DNA of 64,000 nucleotides from Streptomyces sp. NBC_01276 (GCF_041435355.1 NZ_CP108442.1:6136501-6200500); one strand, 5' to 3'; counted from the stretch's first letter, positions 33,072 through 44,423 are shown. Made by a program: numbers and translations. The notes: generated from the letters alone by a model not told the origin.

Positions 33072-33176
33072 TGCCCTCCGCTCCCCTCGCCGGGAGCGGA
33101 CGGACGTCAAGACCGGGACCCCATCGAATTCGGGCCGTGTGAAGACATCCACGGCCCCGCTACAAGGAGTTAAAAA

Positions 33177-33563
33177 GTGGCACGCGTCAAGCGGGCAGTA
33201 AACGCCCACAAGAAGCGCCGGGCGATCCTCGAGGCGGCCTCCGGCTACCGCGGTCAGCGTTCGCGCCTGTACCGCAAGGCCAAGGAGCAGGTCACCCACT
33301 CGCTGGTCTACAACTTCAACGACCGCAAGAAGCGCAAGGGCGACTTCCGTCAGCTGTGGATCCAGCGCATCAACGCCGCTGCCCGCCAGAACGGCATGAC
33401 GTACAACCGCCTCATCCAGGGTCTGAAGGCCGCCAACATCGAGGTGGACCGCAAGATCCTCGCGGAGCTGGCCGTCAACGACGCCAACGCCTTCGCCGCG
33501 CTCGTCGAGGTTGCCCAGAAGGCGCTTCCGGCCGACGTCAACGCCCCCAAGGCCGCTGCCTAA
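33177..33563 (+). CDS. rplT: 50S ribosomal protein L20
   Basis: A 128-residue protein. [35 protein letters not shown] and [20 protein letters not shown] are the conserved L20 segments. The GTG start follows AAGGAG. L20 binds 23S rRNA early in assembly and in other bacteria represses its own operon by binding the leader or mRNA, which fits the leader structures upstream. Confidence 0.98.
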   Translation: MARVKRAVNAHKKRRAILEAASGYRGQRSRLYRKAKEQVTHSLVYNFNDRKKRKGDFRQLWIQRINAAARQNGMTYNRLIQGLKAANIEVDRKILAELAVNDANAFAALVEVAQKALPADVNAPKAAA

Positions 33564-33597
33564 GGGCTAGCCGGCCCGCTCCACGCGGCCGGCCCCC

Positions 33598-33630
33598 ACG
33601 GACCCGCAGGCGATTCGCCTGCGGGTCCGT
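33598..33630 (+). terminator. Terminator of infC-rpmI-rplT
   Basis: Perfect 15-bp stem ACGGACCCGCAGGCG / CGCCTGCGGGTCCGT, loop ATT. Confidence 0.8.
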
Positions 33631-33681
33631 GTGCTTTCGCCCCGCCCGCCCCCGGAACCCCCAGAGAGAACCGCAGACACC

Positions 33682-34539
33682 ATGGGTTACCCCGACGAGC
33701 TGATCTCCCCCCGATCCCCGCGGGTGGCCGCCGCCAGGCGCCTGGCGCGGCGCAACTTCCGCACCAAGGAGCGCCGGTTCATCGCCGAGGGGCCGCAGGC
33801 CGTCCGCGAGGCCGTCGAGCACCGTGGGTCCCAGGGCGCGACCCTGATCGAGCTGTTCGCCACCGTCGAGGCCGCCGAGCGCTACGCCGACATCGTCGAG
33901 GCCGCCCTGCTGGCCGGCGCGCGCGTGCACTACGCCTCCGACGAGGTGCTGGCCGAGGTCTCCCAGACGGTCACCCCGCAGGGCCTGGTGGGTGTCTGCC
34001 ACTTCCTCGACTCGCCCTTCGAGGAGATCCTCAGGGCGCGCCCCCGCCTGGTGGCCGTCCTCGCGCACGTCCGCGACCCCGGCAACGCCGGCACCGTGCT
34101 GCGCTGCGCGGACGCCGCCGGCGCCGACGCGGTGGTGCTGACCGACGCCTCCGTCGACCTGTACAACCCGAAGTCGGTACGGGCCTCCGTGGGCTCCCTC
34201 TTCCACCTCCCGGTGGCCGTGGGCGTCCCGGTGGAACAGGCGGTGGAAGGGCTGCGGGCGGCGGGCGTGCGCATCCTCGCGGCCGACGGGGCCGGTACGG
34301 ACGACCTCGACGCCGAGCTGGACGCGGGCACCATGGGCACCCCCTCGGCCTGGGTCTTCGGCAACGAGGCCTGGGGCCTGCCCGAGGAGACCCGCGCGCT
34401 CGCGGACGCCGTCGTACGGGTCCCGATCCACGGCAAGGCCGAGAGCCTGAACCTCGCCACGGCCGCCGCCGTGTGCCTGTACGCCTCCGCGCGTGCACAG
34501 CGGGCGCCCGGAGGGTGCCGCTCCGTGACCCCCAGCTAG
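33682..34539 (+). CDS. TrmH-family (SpoU) RNA 2'-O-methyltransferase
   Basis: A 285-residue SPOUT methyltransferase acting on rRNA or tRNA. The N-terminal substrate-binding domain ends around residue 100 (KERRFIAEGPQAVREAVEH); the knotted catalytic domain has motif 1 LAHVRDPGNAGTVLRCADAAGADAV, motif 2 FGNEAWGL and motif 3 VPIHGKAESLNLATAAAV. The ATG at 33682 follows GAGAG. It lies right after rplT with its own start of transcription likely. The exact modified base is not decided by the sequence. Confidence 0.93.
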   Translation: MGYPDELISPRSPRVAAARRLARRNFRTKERRFIAEGPQAVREAVEHRGSQGATLIELFATVEAAERYADIVEAALLAGARVHYASDEVLAEVSQTVTPQGLVGVCHFLDSPFEEILRARPRLVAVLAHVRDPGNAGTVLRCADAAGADAVVLTDASVDLYNPKSVRASVGSLFHLPVAVGVPVEQAVEGLRAAGVRILAADGAGTDDLDAELDAGTMGTPSAWVFGNEAWGLPEETRALADAVVRVPIHGKAESLNLATAAAVCLYASARAQRAPGGCRSVTPS

Positions 34540-34595
34540 TAATGTGGCCGCCCGGGGGGCCCACTGCGCTACTCGGAGATGTGGGGTACGGGGAA

Positions 34596-35972
34596 ATGAC
34601 CGTCGGTACGAACAGCTCGCAGGAGGCCGCGGGCGCGGCCGAGGAGCGGCTGCGGGACGCCCCCGGGCCCGCGGGCCACGGCCCGGCGGGACCCGCGCCC
34701 GCCGCCGACGGCCTGCGCGGCGTTCCACCCCAGGCGGCCTCCTCCGCCCGGGGCCGTCCCGCGGCTCCCCCCCGGCCTTCCGCCGCGGCCCCGGCTTCCG
34801 CCGCCGCCGCGGCTTCCGCGCCCGGACCCGGCCCGGCCCGCGGCTCCGCCCCGTCGGGCGCCGCGGCGGCCTCCGCCCCCGGCCACGCGTCCGCGGGTCC
34901 CGGGACCGTGGACGACGCCCCCGCATGGGCCGGGTCCGGGATCGACCCCGACGAGCTGCCCGACGGGCTCGTCGTCGCCGACCACACCGGCCGGGTGATC
35001 TGCTTCAACCGGGCCGCCGCCCGGATGACCGCCACCGACCCCGGCCAGGCCCTCGGCGCCCGCATCGAACGGGCACTGCCGCTCGAAGACCTCGAAGGCC
35101 GCCGCTGGTGGGCCCTGACCGACCCCTACGGCGGCCTCGCCACCCGCCGCGGACAGCCCGAGCGGAACCTGCTCCTGCCCGGCGGCCGTGAGGTGCTCGT
35201 CTCCGCCCGCTACGTCCGCAGCCACCCCACCGGCCCGCTGTGCCGCCTCGTGGTCACCCTGCGCGGCACCGAGGCCCGCCGCCGCACCGAACGCAGCCAC
35301 GCCGAGCTGATCGCCACCGTCGCGCACGAGCTGCGCTCCCCGCTGACCTCGGTGAAGGGCTTCACGGCGACCCTCCTCGCCAAGTGGGAGCGGTTCACCG
35401 ACGACCAGAAGCGGCTGATGCTGGAGACCGTCGACGCCGACGCCAACCGCGTCACCCGCCTGATCGCCGAGCTGCTCGACATCTCCCGCATCGACTCGGG
35501 CCGCCTGGAGGTGCGCCGTCAGCCGGTCGACATCGCCGCCGCCGTCGGCCGCCACGTCCAGGCGCTCACCGCGAACGGCCAGGCCCCCGAACGGTTCCTC
35601 GTACGGGTCAGCCGTCCGCTGCCCGACTGCTGGGCCGACCCGGACAAGATCGACCAGATCCTCGGCAACCTCCTCGAAAATGCGGTGCGCCACGGTGACG
35701 GAACGGTCACCATCGACGTGGCGCCGCACGAGAAGGGAACCGCCGTCACCGTGACCGACGAAGGCCCCGGGATCCCCGAGGAATCGATGGGCCGCGTCTT
35801 CACCCGCTTCTGGCGGGGGAGCAAGCGCGGCGGCACCGGCCTGGGCCTGTACATCGTCAAGGGCATCGTGGAGGCCCACGGCGGCACCATCACGGTCGGC
35901 CGCGGCCCCGGCGGCGGGGCCGAGTTCCGATTTATCCTGCCCGTGAGCGCACCGGCCTACCTCACGCAGTAA
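34596..35972 (+). CDS. PAS-domain sensor histidine kinase, orphan
   Basis: A 458-residue soluble or peripheral kinase. Residues 1-110 are Ala/Pro/Gly-rich and probably disordered; a PAS domain spans about 115-210 (IDPDELPDGLVVADHTGRVICFN). The phosphorylated His is in TVAHELRSPLTSVKGF (His244); the ATPase has N-box GNLLENAVRHGDGTV, G1 TDEGPGIPEE, F-box FTRFWRGSKRGG and G2 TGLGLYIVKGIV. There is no transmembrane segment, so the signal is probably intracellular. No response regulator is adjacent. It lies between the methyltransferase and pheS. Confidence 0.92.
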   Translation: MTVGTNSSQEAAGAAEERLRDAPGPAGHGPAGPAPAADGLRGVPPQAASSARGRPAAPPRPSAAAPASAAAAASAPGPGPARGSAPSGAAAASAPGHASAGPGTVDDAPAWAGSGIDPDELPDGLVVADHTGRVICFNRAAARMTATDPGQALGARIERALPLEDLEGRRWWALTDPYGGLATRRGQPERNLLLPGGREVLVSARYVRSHPTGPLCRLVVTLRGTEARRRTERSHAELIATVAHELRSPLTSVKGFTATLLAKWERFTDDQKRLMLETVDADANRVTRLIAELLDISRIDSGRLEVRRQPVDIAAAVGRHVQALTANGQAPERFLVRVSRPLPDCWADPDKIDQILGNLLENAVRHGDGTVTIDVAPHEKGTAVTVTDEGPGIPEESMGRVFTRFWRGSKRGGTGLGLYIVKGIVEAHGGTITVGRGPGGGAEFRFILPVSAPAYLTQ

Positions 35973-37240
<1,268 letters not shown>

Positions 37241-37241
<1 letters not shown>

Positions 37242-39769
37242 TGCGGGTCCCGCTTTCGTGGCTGCGGGAGTACGTAGACCTCCCCGCAGGTGAGACCGGC
37301 CGTGACGTGGCGGCCAAGCTCGTCGACGCCGGCCTGGAGGTCGAGACCGTCGAGCAGCTCGGCGCCGGGCTCAAGGGCCCCCTGGTCGTCGGCCGGGTGC
37401 TGACGATCGAGGAGCTGGAGGGCTTCCGCAAGCCGATCCGCTTCTGCACGGTCGACGTCGGCTCCGCCAACGGCACCGGTGAGCCGCAGGAGATCGTCTG
37501 CGGCGCCCGGAACTTCTCCGTCGGCGACAAGGTCGTCGTGGTCCTGCCCGGCGCCGTCCTGCCCGGGGACTTCGCGATCGCCTCGCGCAAGACCTACGGC
37601 CGCACCTCGCACGGCATGATCTGCTCCGGCGACGAGCTGGGCATGGGCGACGACGGCACGCACGGCATCATCGTGCTGCCGCCGGAGCACGAGGTCGGCA
37701 CCGACGCGATCGAGCTGCTCCAGCTCGTCGACGAGGTCCTCGACATCGACATCACCCCGGACCGCGGCTACTGCATGTCCATGCGCGGTGTGGCCCGCGA
37801 GGCCGCCACCGCCTACGGCCTGCCGCTGCGCGACCCGGCGCTGCTCGACGTGCCCGCGCCGAACTCGTACGGCTACCTGGTCAAGGTCGACGACCCGGCC
37901 GGCTGCGACCGCTTCACCGCCCGCACCGTGACCGGTCTCGACCCCGAGGCCCGGTCCCCGATCTGGCTCACGCGCCGCCTCCAGAAGGCGGGCATGCGCC
38001 CGATCTCGCTCGCCGTCGACGTCACCAACTACGTGATGCTCGAACTCGGCCAGCCGCTGCACGCCTACGACCGCTCGCGCCTCGACGGCGCCATCGGTGT
38101 CCGGCGCGCCGAGCAGGGCGAGAAGTTCACCACCCTCGACGGGGTCAAGCGCACGCTCGACGCCGAGGACCTGGTGATCACCGACAACAGCGGCCCCATC
38201 GGGCTCGCCGGTGTCATGGGCGGTGCCCACACCGAGATCGCCGACTCCGTCACCGACCCGGAGACGGGCGCCGTCACCGGTACGACGGACGTGGTCGTCG
38301 AGGCCGCGCACTTCGACTCCGTGTCGATCTCGCGCACCGCCCGCCGCCTGAAGCTCTCCTCCGAGGCCTCCAAGCGCTTCGAGCGGGGCGTCGACCCGCA
38401 GGCCGCCGCCGCGGCCGCGCAGCGGACCGTCGACCTGCTCGTGCTGCTCGCCGGCGGTACCGCCGAGGCCGGGGTCACCGAGCTGACCGCCCCGGGCGCC
38501 CCGCGCACCATCGCGATGCGCGCCGACCACCCGGACCGGGTCGCGGGCATGGACTACGGCCGCGAGACCGTCGTGCGCCGCCTCCAGGAGGTCGGCTGCG
38601 ACGTCTACGGCCAGGACGAGCTCGTCGTCACCGTCCCCTCGTGGCGTCCCGACCTCGCCGAGCCCAACGACCTCGCCGAGGAGGTCATCCGGCTGGAGGG
38701 CTACGGGAACCTCCCGTCCACCCTCCCGCAGGTGCCCTCCGGCCGAGGCCTGACCGCCCGGCAGCTGCTGCACCGCCGGGCCGGCCGCGCGCTGGCCGGC
38801 TCCGGCTACGTCGAGGCGCTGAGCTACCCGTTCCTCGGTGAGGGCGTCTTCGACCAGCTCCAGCTGCCGGCGCACGACGCCGCCCGCCAGGTGGTCAAGC
38901 TGGTCAACCCGATCTCCGACGAGGAGCCGGCACTGCGCACCACGCTGCTGCCGGGTCTGCTCGGCGCGCTGCGCCGCAACGACAGCCGGGGCAGCCACGA
39001 CCTCGCGCTCTTCGAGACGGGCTCCGTCTTCCTCGCCGGCGACCGGCCGGGCGTCGCCGTACGCCTGCCCGTGGACCGTCGTCCCACGGACGAGGAGATC
39101 GCCACCCTGAACGCGGCCCTGCCCGCGCAGCCGCGCCACGCCGCGGTCGTGCTGGCCGGCGCCCGCGAGCAGGCCGGCTGGTGGGGCAAGGGCCGTCCGG
39201 CCGACTGGGCCGACGCGGTCCAGGCCGCCCGCGCGCTGGCCGTCGAGGCCGGTACCGAGCTGGTGGTCCGCCAGGGCCAGTACGGCCCCTGGCACCCGGG
39301 CCGCTGCGCCGAGCTGGTCGTCGTCCTGAACGGCGTGGAGACGGTCATCGGCCACGCCGGTGAGCTGCACCCCCGCGTGGTCAAGGCGATGGGCCTGCCC
39401 GCCCGTACCAGCGCCATGGAGATCGACCTGGACCGTCTCGCGGCGGCCGGCGGCGAGGCCCTCCAGGCGCCCCGGATCTCCTCCTTCCCGGTGGCGACCC
39501 AGGACGTGGCGCTGATCGTCGACGCGTCGGTCCCGGCCTCCGAGGTGGAGACCGCGCTGCGCAAGGGAGCCGGTGAACTGCTGGAGTCCCTGCGGCTGTT
39601 CGACGTGTTCACCGGTGAGCAGGTGGGCGAGGGCAAGAAGTCCCTCGCGTACGCGCTGCGCTTCCGCGCGACCGACCGCACGCTGACCGCCGAGGAGTCC
39701 ACGGCCGCGCGCGACGCGGCGGTGGCCCTGGCCGGCGAGCGGACCGGGGCGGTGCTGCGCGGCGCGTAG
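37241..39769 (+). CDS. pheT: Phenylalanyl-tRNA synthetase beta subunit
   Basis: An 842-residue subunit. It has the OB-fold tRNA-binding domain (about 40-150; [24 protein letters not shown]), B3/B4 editing domain ([10 protein letters not shown]... to [17 protein letters not shown]), the B5 domain, the catalytic-like core VRSLFDVFTG-type end, and the C-terminal ferredoxin-fold anticodon-binding domain ([17 protein letters not shown]). ATG overlaps the pheS stop by one base (TGATG), ensuring coupled translation of the two subunits. Confidence 0.97.
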
Positions 39770-39791
39770 CGCCCCGCCGCAGAACCCGATC

Positions 39792-39825
39792 GAGGGGCCC
39801 CTCCGGATCACCGGAGGGGCCCCTC
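39792..39825 (+). terminator. Terminator after pheT
   Basis: Perfect 15-bp stem GAGGGGCCCCTCCGG / CCGGAGGGGCCCCTC, loop atca, 22 bp after the pheT stop. Confidence 0.8.
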
Positions 39826-39922
39826 ACTCATTGGGGTGAGAACAACGGTGACCTGTGTCCAGTACGTCAGGAGGTCGACACAATCGTTCCGGCCGTCGAG
39901 CCGGAGGGGGAGGGTCCTACGG

Positions 39923-40933
39923 ATGATCACGCACGCGGAGAGGCCCCGGGTGCGCCGGGTGTGCGCCCTCGCCCGAGGCGGCGCCGCGGTGTCCTGGGAG
40001 CCGTCCGCCCCCGGGCGGCCGGGGCCGGGCCTCGCCACCTGCGCGGCCTTCCTGCTCCTCGCCACGGGCTGCGCGCTGCGCGTCCGCCAGGGGCTGGTGG
40101 CCGAACTGCGCCGCTCGCGGGAGATCGCCGGAGCCACCCAGCAGGTCCTGCTGAGACCGCTGCCCGGGCGGATGGACGGCCTGGCGCTCGCGGCCGCCCA
40201 GCTGTCGGCGAGCCGGGGCGCGGCCGTGGGCGGGGACCTGTACGAAGCGGTGACCACGGCGTACGGCGTACGGGTGCTGATCGGGGACGTACGGGGCCAC
40301 GGCCTCCCGGCCCTGGGGGCGGCCGCCGCGGTCCTGGGCTCCTTCCGCGAGGCGGCCCACGACGAGCCCGAGCCCGCCGGGGTCCTGCGGCGGATGGAAC
40401 GCTCCCTGGAGCGGCACCTGAGCGAACGCGCCCGCGCCGAGCCCCCGTCGGCCTCACCGCAACGGCCGCGGTCCACGGTGGCGGAGGAGTTCGTGACGGT
40501 GCTGCTGCTCCAGATCGCGGCGGACGGTTCGGTGGAGGCCCTGAACTGCGGCCACCCCTGGCCCTACCGCCTCGGCCCGGCACCGGCGTCCGTCCCGCCG
40601 GCGCGCACGGTACGTCCGCTCGCGGGCGGCGAGACGCTGCCGCCGCTCGGGGTGGTCCCCCTGCCGCCGGACCTCCGGTCCCGGTACTGCGGGGAGATCG
40701 GCCCCGGCGAGGTCCTCGTGCTGTACACCGACGGCGCCGAGGACGCCCGGGACCGCCGGGGCCGCTTCTTCCCGCTGCGGGGCGTCCTCGCGCGGGCGCC
40801 GGCGCCCACGCCCGCGCGGCTGGTCGCGGGCGTGCACGCCGCACTGCTGCGCCACACCAGGGGACGGCTCACGGACGACGTGACCCTGCTGGTGCTCCGC
40901 AACGACCGTGGCGACCGGGGCGAGCGCCCCTGA
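39923..40933 (+). CDS. Membrane-anchored PP2C (SpoIIE-type) protein phosphatase
   Basis: A 336-residue phosphatase with one N-terminal membrane helix (about 38-53; PGLATCAAFLLLATGCAL). The SpoIIE-type PP2C domain includes GGDLYEAV (metal-binding Asp), VRVLIGDVRGHGLPALGAAA, VEALNCGHPWPY and VLVLYTDGAEDARDRRGRFF, with the final LTDDVTLLVLR. Such phosphatases control anti-sigma factor antagonists or serine/threonine signalling in Streptomyces. The ATG at 39923 follows GGGGGAGGG; the longer frame from 39836 is not supported. The next 450 bp contain palindromes and no gene. Confidence 0.9.
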   Translation: MITHAERPRVRRVCALARGGAAVSWEPSAPGRPGPGLATCAAFLLLATGCALRVRQGLVAELRRSREIAGATQQVLLRPLPGRMDGLALAAAQLSASRGAAVGGDLYEAVTTAYGVRVLIGDVRGHGLPALGAAAAVLGSFREAAHDEPEPAGVLRRMERSLERHLSERARAEPPSASPQRPRSTVAEEFVTVLLLQIAADGSVEALNCGHPWPYRLGPAPASVPPARTVRPLAGGETLPPLGVVPLPPDLRSRYCGEIGPGEVLVLYTDGAEDARDRRGRFFPLRGVLARAPAPTPARLVAGVHAALLRHTRGRLTDDVTLLVLRNDRGDRGERP

Positions 40934-41389
40934 CGGGCCGCTCCTGCGGCCGGGCCGGGTGCGTGCCGGGCGGCGGAGCCGGACCGGCCCTGCACCGGTC
41001 CGGCCGTCCCCGCGCGACCGGCGGAGCCACTCCGCACCGGGCCGGTGGACGGGCCCGGTGCGGGTGCGGCCCGGCTCCTGGCGGGCACCCGGCGACCAAC
41101 CGGGCCCCGGCGGAGCCGTGGTGCGCCGCCCGCCTGCCATGGAGTGTCGGGCAGACAGCAGGGCGGGCGGCGCGGTGCCGGGTCGTCGCACTGTACGAGG
41201 GGGAGCCGACGACCCGGACGGCCTCCTTGGCGAGGCTCTTAAGTGAAACCCCGCGGGGCCCCCGCGCGGCAGGGTGCGCATCGCATTTATGCGCGTACTC
41301 GATTCACACCCCGTGTGAATCGAGCACACCGCACCCCGCGCGGGGCCCCCAGCCACTAGCCTGGATCCGACGAGCCCTTGGAGGGGCCC
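40934..41389 (+). repeat. Non-coding region with several inverted repeats
   Basis: No gene is visible. It contains CCGGGTCGTCG (41178-41188) pairing with CGACGACCCGG (41207-41217), a perfect 11-bp stem, and then a branched palindrome at about 41252-41350. A -10 box TAGCCT at 41357-41362 probably starts the downstream regulator gene. Confidence 0.6.
41252..41350 (+). repeat. Branched palindrome of about 100 bp
   Basis: The outer arms are GGGGCCCCCGCGCGG (41255-41269) and CCGCGCGGGGCCCC (41336-41349), with one bulged C. Next are GGGTGCG/CGCACCC (41272-41278, 41330-41336). Inside are two hairpins: GCGCAT/ATGCGC (41276-41281, 41289-41294) and a perfect 12-bp pair CTCGATTCACAC/GTGTGAATCGAG (41298-41309, 41313-41324). 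It could be a terminator, operator or cruciform. Confidence 0.6.
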
Positions 41390-42727
41390 ATGCAGCCCAA
41401 CGCCCTGCTCGACGCCCTCCTCGCCGAGGCGGGCATGTCCCACGCAGGACTCGCCGCGCACGTCAACCAGGCGGGCCGGTCGCGCGGACTCGCGCTGCGC
41501 TACGAGCACACCGCGGTCTCGCGCTGGCTGAAGGGGCAGCGCCCCCGCGGCCAAGTGCCCGACCTGATCTGCGAAGTGCTCGGCGGACGCCTGCGACGGC
41601 CCGTCGGACTGGAGGACATCGGGCTCGGGATCCCGGGACAGCACAGCCCGCACACGACCCGGATCGGCGGCTTCGTCGACCGCGCCACCGCCCTGTGGCG
41701 CTCGGACGAACTGGGCCGGCCCGCGCTGCTCACGGCCGAGGCCGTCACCGGGACCCCGGCCGTGATCCCGGTGTGGGAGTGGGAGAACCCGCCGGAGGAC
41801 GCCGACGTGTCCCGCTCCGGCCCGCACCGGATCGGGCCCGAGCACATCGAGGTCCTGCGGGCGGCCCGCGCGCACTACGAGCTGATGTACCGGCGGGCCG
41901 GCGGGATGGCGACGCGCGCCCGGATCGTCCGCTTCCTCGGCAGCGAGACCGCTCCGATGCTCCGCGGCAGCTACCCGGACGGGATCGGCCGGCTCCTGCA
42001 CCGGGCCACCGGGTCCCTGGTGGCGGTCGCCGGGATCTGCGCGTACGACTCCGACGCCCACGGGCTCGCCCAGCGCTACTTCCACCAGGCGCTGCGGCTT
42101 GCCAAGGCCAGCGGGGACCGGGGGCTCGGCGCGTACGTGATCGCCCTGCTGGTCAACCAGTCGCTGCACCTGCGGGAGTACCGCCAGGCCGTCGCCTTCG
42201 CGGAGGCCGCGCTGCGCGCCGCCGGACGGCACACCACCCCGGCGCTGGCCGCGGACCTGTACGCGATGCAGGCCAAGGCCTACGCCCAACTCGGTGATCC
42301 GGTGGCCGCGTTGGCCTGCATCCGCAGCGCGGAGGCCGCCGCCGAGCGGATCCGGCCGGGCGCCGAGCCCGACGAGACGGGCTACGTACAGCCCGGACTG
42401 GTCAACGTGCAGGTGGCGGAGGCGCTGCTGAGCCTGGGGGACCTCGACGCGGCGCACGCCCAGGCCGCGGAGGCCGTGGGGACCCCCGCGCACGACCGGG
42501 GGAGGGTGCACCGGCTCGCGATGCTGTGCGAGATCCAGCTGCGCCAGGGCGAGGCGGACCGGGCGGTGGCCTCGGCGGCCGAAATGGCCGAACGGGCCAA
42601 GGGGATGGAGTCGCTGCGGCTGCGCGACCGGCTGCGGGCGGTCCGGGAACAGCTGCTGACCAGCGGGTACGCGGGCGCGGAGGAGACTGCGCAGCTCATC
42701 GACGGGGCGCTGCGCGTTCCCCTGTGA
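41390..42727 (+). CDS. NsdA-like helix-turn-helix regulator with TPR-like domain
   Basis: A 445-residue regulator. The N-terminus (about 1-60; LLAEAGMSHAGLAAHVNQAGRSRGLALRYEHTAVSRWLKG) is a modified helix-turn-helix found in a Streptomyces-specific group that includes NsdA-like negative regulators of development and antibiotic production. The C-terminal 280 residues are helical with TPR-like repeats (LAQRYFHQALRLAKASGDRGLGAYV, VAFAEAALRAAGRHTTPALAADLYAMQAKAYAQLGDP). The ATG follows GGAGGGG. The large palindrome upstream may be its control site. Confidence 0.85.
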   Translation: MQPNALLDALLAEAGMSHAGLAAHVNQAGRSRGLALRYEHTAVSRWLKGQRPRGQVPDLICEVLGGRLRRPVGLEDIGLGIPGQHSPHTTRIGGFVDRATALWRSDELGRPALLTAEAVTGTPAVIPVWEWENPPEDADVSRSGPHRIGPEHIEVLRAARAHYELMYRRAGGMATRARIVRFLGSETAPMLRGSYPDGIGRLLHRATGSLVAVAGICAYDSDAHGLAQRYFHQALRLAKASGDRGLGAYVIALLVNQSLHLREYRQAVAFAEAALRAAGRHTTPALAADLYAMQAKAYAQLGDPVAALACIRSAEAAAERIRPGAEPDETGYVQPGLVNVQVAEALLSLGDLDAAHAQAAEAVGTPAHDRGRVHRLAMLCEIQLRQGEADRAVASAAEMAERAKGMESLRLRDRLRAVREQLLTSGYAGAEETAQLIDGALRVPL

Positions 42728-42780
42728 CGGCAGGAACTGCTGCCATGTTGCCACCGACGGATGCGAAAGGTGGCACAACC

Positions 42781-43311
42781 GTGCAGTGGACGAACCTGAG
42801 TGAGCAGACGGTGTACAAGAACCGATGGTTCGACGTGAACCTCGCGGACGTGGAACTCCCCGACGGCCGGCACCTGGACCACTTCGTGATCCGGCTGCGC
42901 CCGGTGGCCGTGGCCACGGCCGTCAACGAGGCCAACGAGGTGCTGCTGTTGTGGCGGCACCGGTTCATCACCGACAGCTGGGGCTGGGAACTGCCCGCCG
43001 GGGTGGTCGAGGACGGCGAGGCCGTCGAAGCGGCGGCGGCGCGGGAGATGGAGGAGGAGTCGGGCTGGCGGCCGGGGCCGCTGCACCACCTGATGACGGT
43101 GGAGCCGTCCAACGGGCTGACCGACGCCCGCCACCACCTCTACTGGGCGGAGGGGGCCACGTACGTCGGTCACCCGGAGGACGACTTCGAGTCCTCGCGG
43201 CGCGAGTGGGTCCCGCTGAAGCTCGTGCCGGACATGATCGCGCGGGGCGAGGTCCCGGCCGCCAACATGGCGGCCGGGCTGCTCCTGCTGCACCATCTGC
43301 GGCTCGGCTAG
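42781..43311 (+). CDS. NUDIX hydrolase
   Basis: A 176-residue NUDIX protein that cleaves a nucleoside diphosphate linked to another group. The NUDIX box G-x5-E-x7-REUxEExGU is GVVEDGEAVEAAAAREMEEESGW. Sequence before it (LLLWRHRFITDSWGWELPAG) resembles ADP-ribose pyrophosphatases. The GTG at 42781 is chosen after AAAGGTGG; the ATG at 42745 (with CAGGA) is possible and would add 12 residues. Confidence 0.88.
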   Translation: MQWTNLSEQTVYKNRWFDVNLADVELPDGRHLDHFVIRLRPVAVATAVNEANEVLLLWRHRFITDSWGWELPAGVVEDGEAVEAAAAREMEEESGWRPGPLHHLMTVEPSNGLTDARHHLYWAEGATYVGHPEDDFESSRREWVPLKLVPDMIARGEVPAANMAAGLLLLHHLRLG

Positions 43312-43367
43312 GTCGAGGGACCCGGGCCGGCCGGCGGTGCTCCGCCCCCGCGCGTGCGCGCCGGGTG

Positions 43368-44249
43368 TCAGCCGTACGGGTAGAAGCCCGAGCCGGTCTT
43401 GCGGCCGAGGCGACCCGCGTCGACCATCCGCTGGAGCAGCGGGGGAGCGGCGTACAGCGGCTCCTTGAACTCGGAGTACATGGAATCGGCGACCGAGGCG
43501 ACCGTGTCCAGACCGATCAGGTCCGCCAGCTTCAGCGGGCCCATCGGGTGGGCGCAGCCCAGCTCCATGCCGTTGTCGATGTCCTCGCGGCTCGCGATGC
43601 CGGACTCGAACATCCGGATCGCGGAGAGCAGGTACGGGATGAGCAGGGCGTTGACCACGAAGCCGCTGCGGTCCTGGGCGCGGATCGCGTGCTTGCCCAG
43701 CACCTTCGCGACCAGGGCCTCGGCGCGCTTGACGGTTTCGTCGGACGTGGTCAGGGCCGGGATCAGCTCGACGAGCTGCTGCACCGGGGCCGGGTTGAAG
43801 AAGTGGATGCCGATGACCTGGTCCGGCCGCGAGGTCGCGACGGCCAGCTTGACCAGCGGGATCGAGGAGGTGTTGGAGGCGAGGATCGCGTCCGGGCGGG
43901 TGATCACCTGGTCGAGGACCTGGAAGATCTCCGTCTTGACCTGCTCGTTCTCGACGACGGCCTCGATGACGAGGTCGCGGTCGGCGAACTCGCCGAGGTC
44001 GGTGGTGAAGGTGAGGCGGGCCAGGGTGGCGTCCCGCTCCTCCTCGCTGATCTTGCCGCGTTCGGCGGCCTTGGTCAGGGAGTTGTGCAGCCGGGTGCGC
44101 CCGATCTCCAGGGCCTCGCCCGTGGTCTCGGCGACCATCACCTCAAGACCGCTGCGGGCGCACACCTCGGCGATGCCCGCGCCCATCTGGCCGCAGCCCA
44201 CCACGCCGACCCGTGCGATGTCGGTCGGGAGGGTAGAGAGGTCCGTCAC
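43368..44249 (-). CDS. 3-hydroxybutyryl-CoA dehydrogenase
   Basis: A 293-residue NAD(P)-linked enzyme of the 3-hydroxyacyl-CoA dehydrogenase family. The Rossmann motif is VGVVGCGQMGAGIAEVCA; catalytic residues are in SNTSSIPL, HFFNPAPVQQLVELI (His, in HFFNP) and RSGFVVNALLIPYLLSA. The end GRKTGSGFYPYG is diagnostic. GTG 44249 is chosen because GAAAGG precedes it by 7-8 bp; the ATG at 44270 would add seven residues. It may serve acetoacetyl-CoA reduction or butyrate metabolism; no ketothiolase is adjacent. Confidence 0.93.
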   Translation of the reverse strand: MTDLSTLPTDIARVGVVGCGQMGAGIAEVCARSGLEVMVAETTGEALEIGRTRLHNSLTKAAERGKISEEERDATLARLTFTTDLGEFADRDLVIEAVVENEQVKTEIFQVLDQVITRPDAILASNTSSIPLVKLAVATSRPDQVIGIHFFNPAPVQQLVELIPALTTSDETVKRAEALVAKVLGKHAIRAQDRSGFVVNALLIPYLLSAIRMFESGIASREDIDNGMELGCAHPMGPLKLADLIGLDTVASVADSMYSEFKEPLYAAPPLLQRMVDAGRLGRKTGSGFYPYG

Positions 44250-44423
44250 ATCGTGCCTTTCGCTGCTCATCCATCGCGGGTCCCCCGGAGTTGGCAGTGG
44301 TAACTGCGTCCGGCGCCCGCCACGCCCCCCGACGTTACCCCCGTCCTTGCCCCCGGTGGCGGGGTGGGGCGGGCATGCTGGGCGCACGCAGAGCGATGTC
44401 ACGGAGCGGAACGGAGTCGTCAC

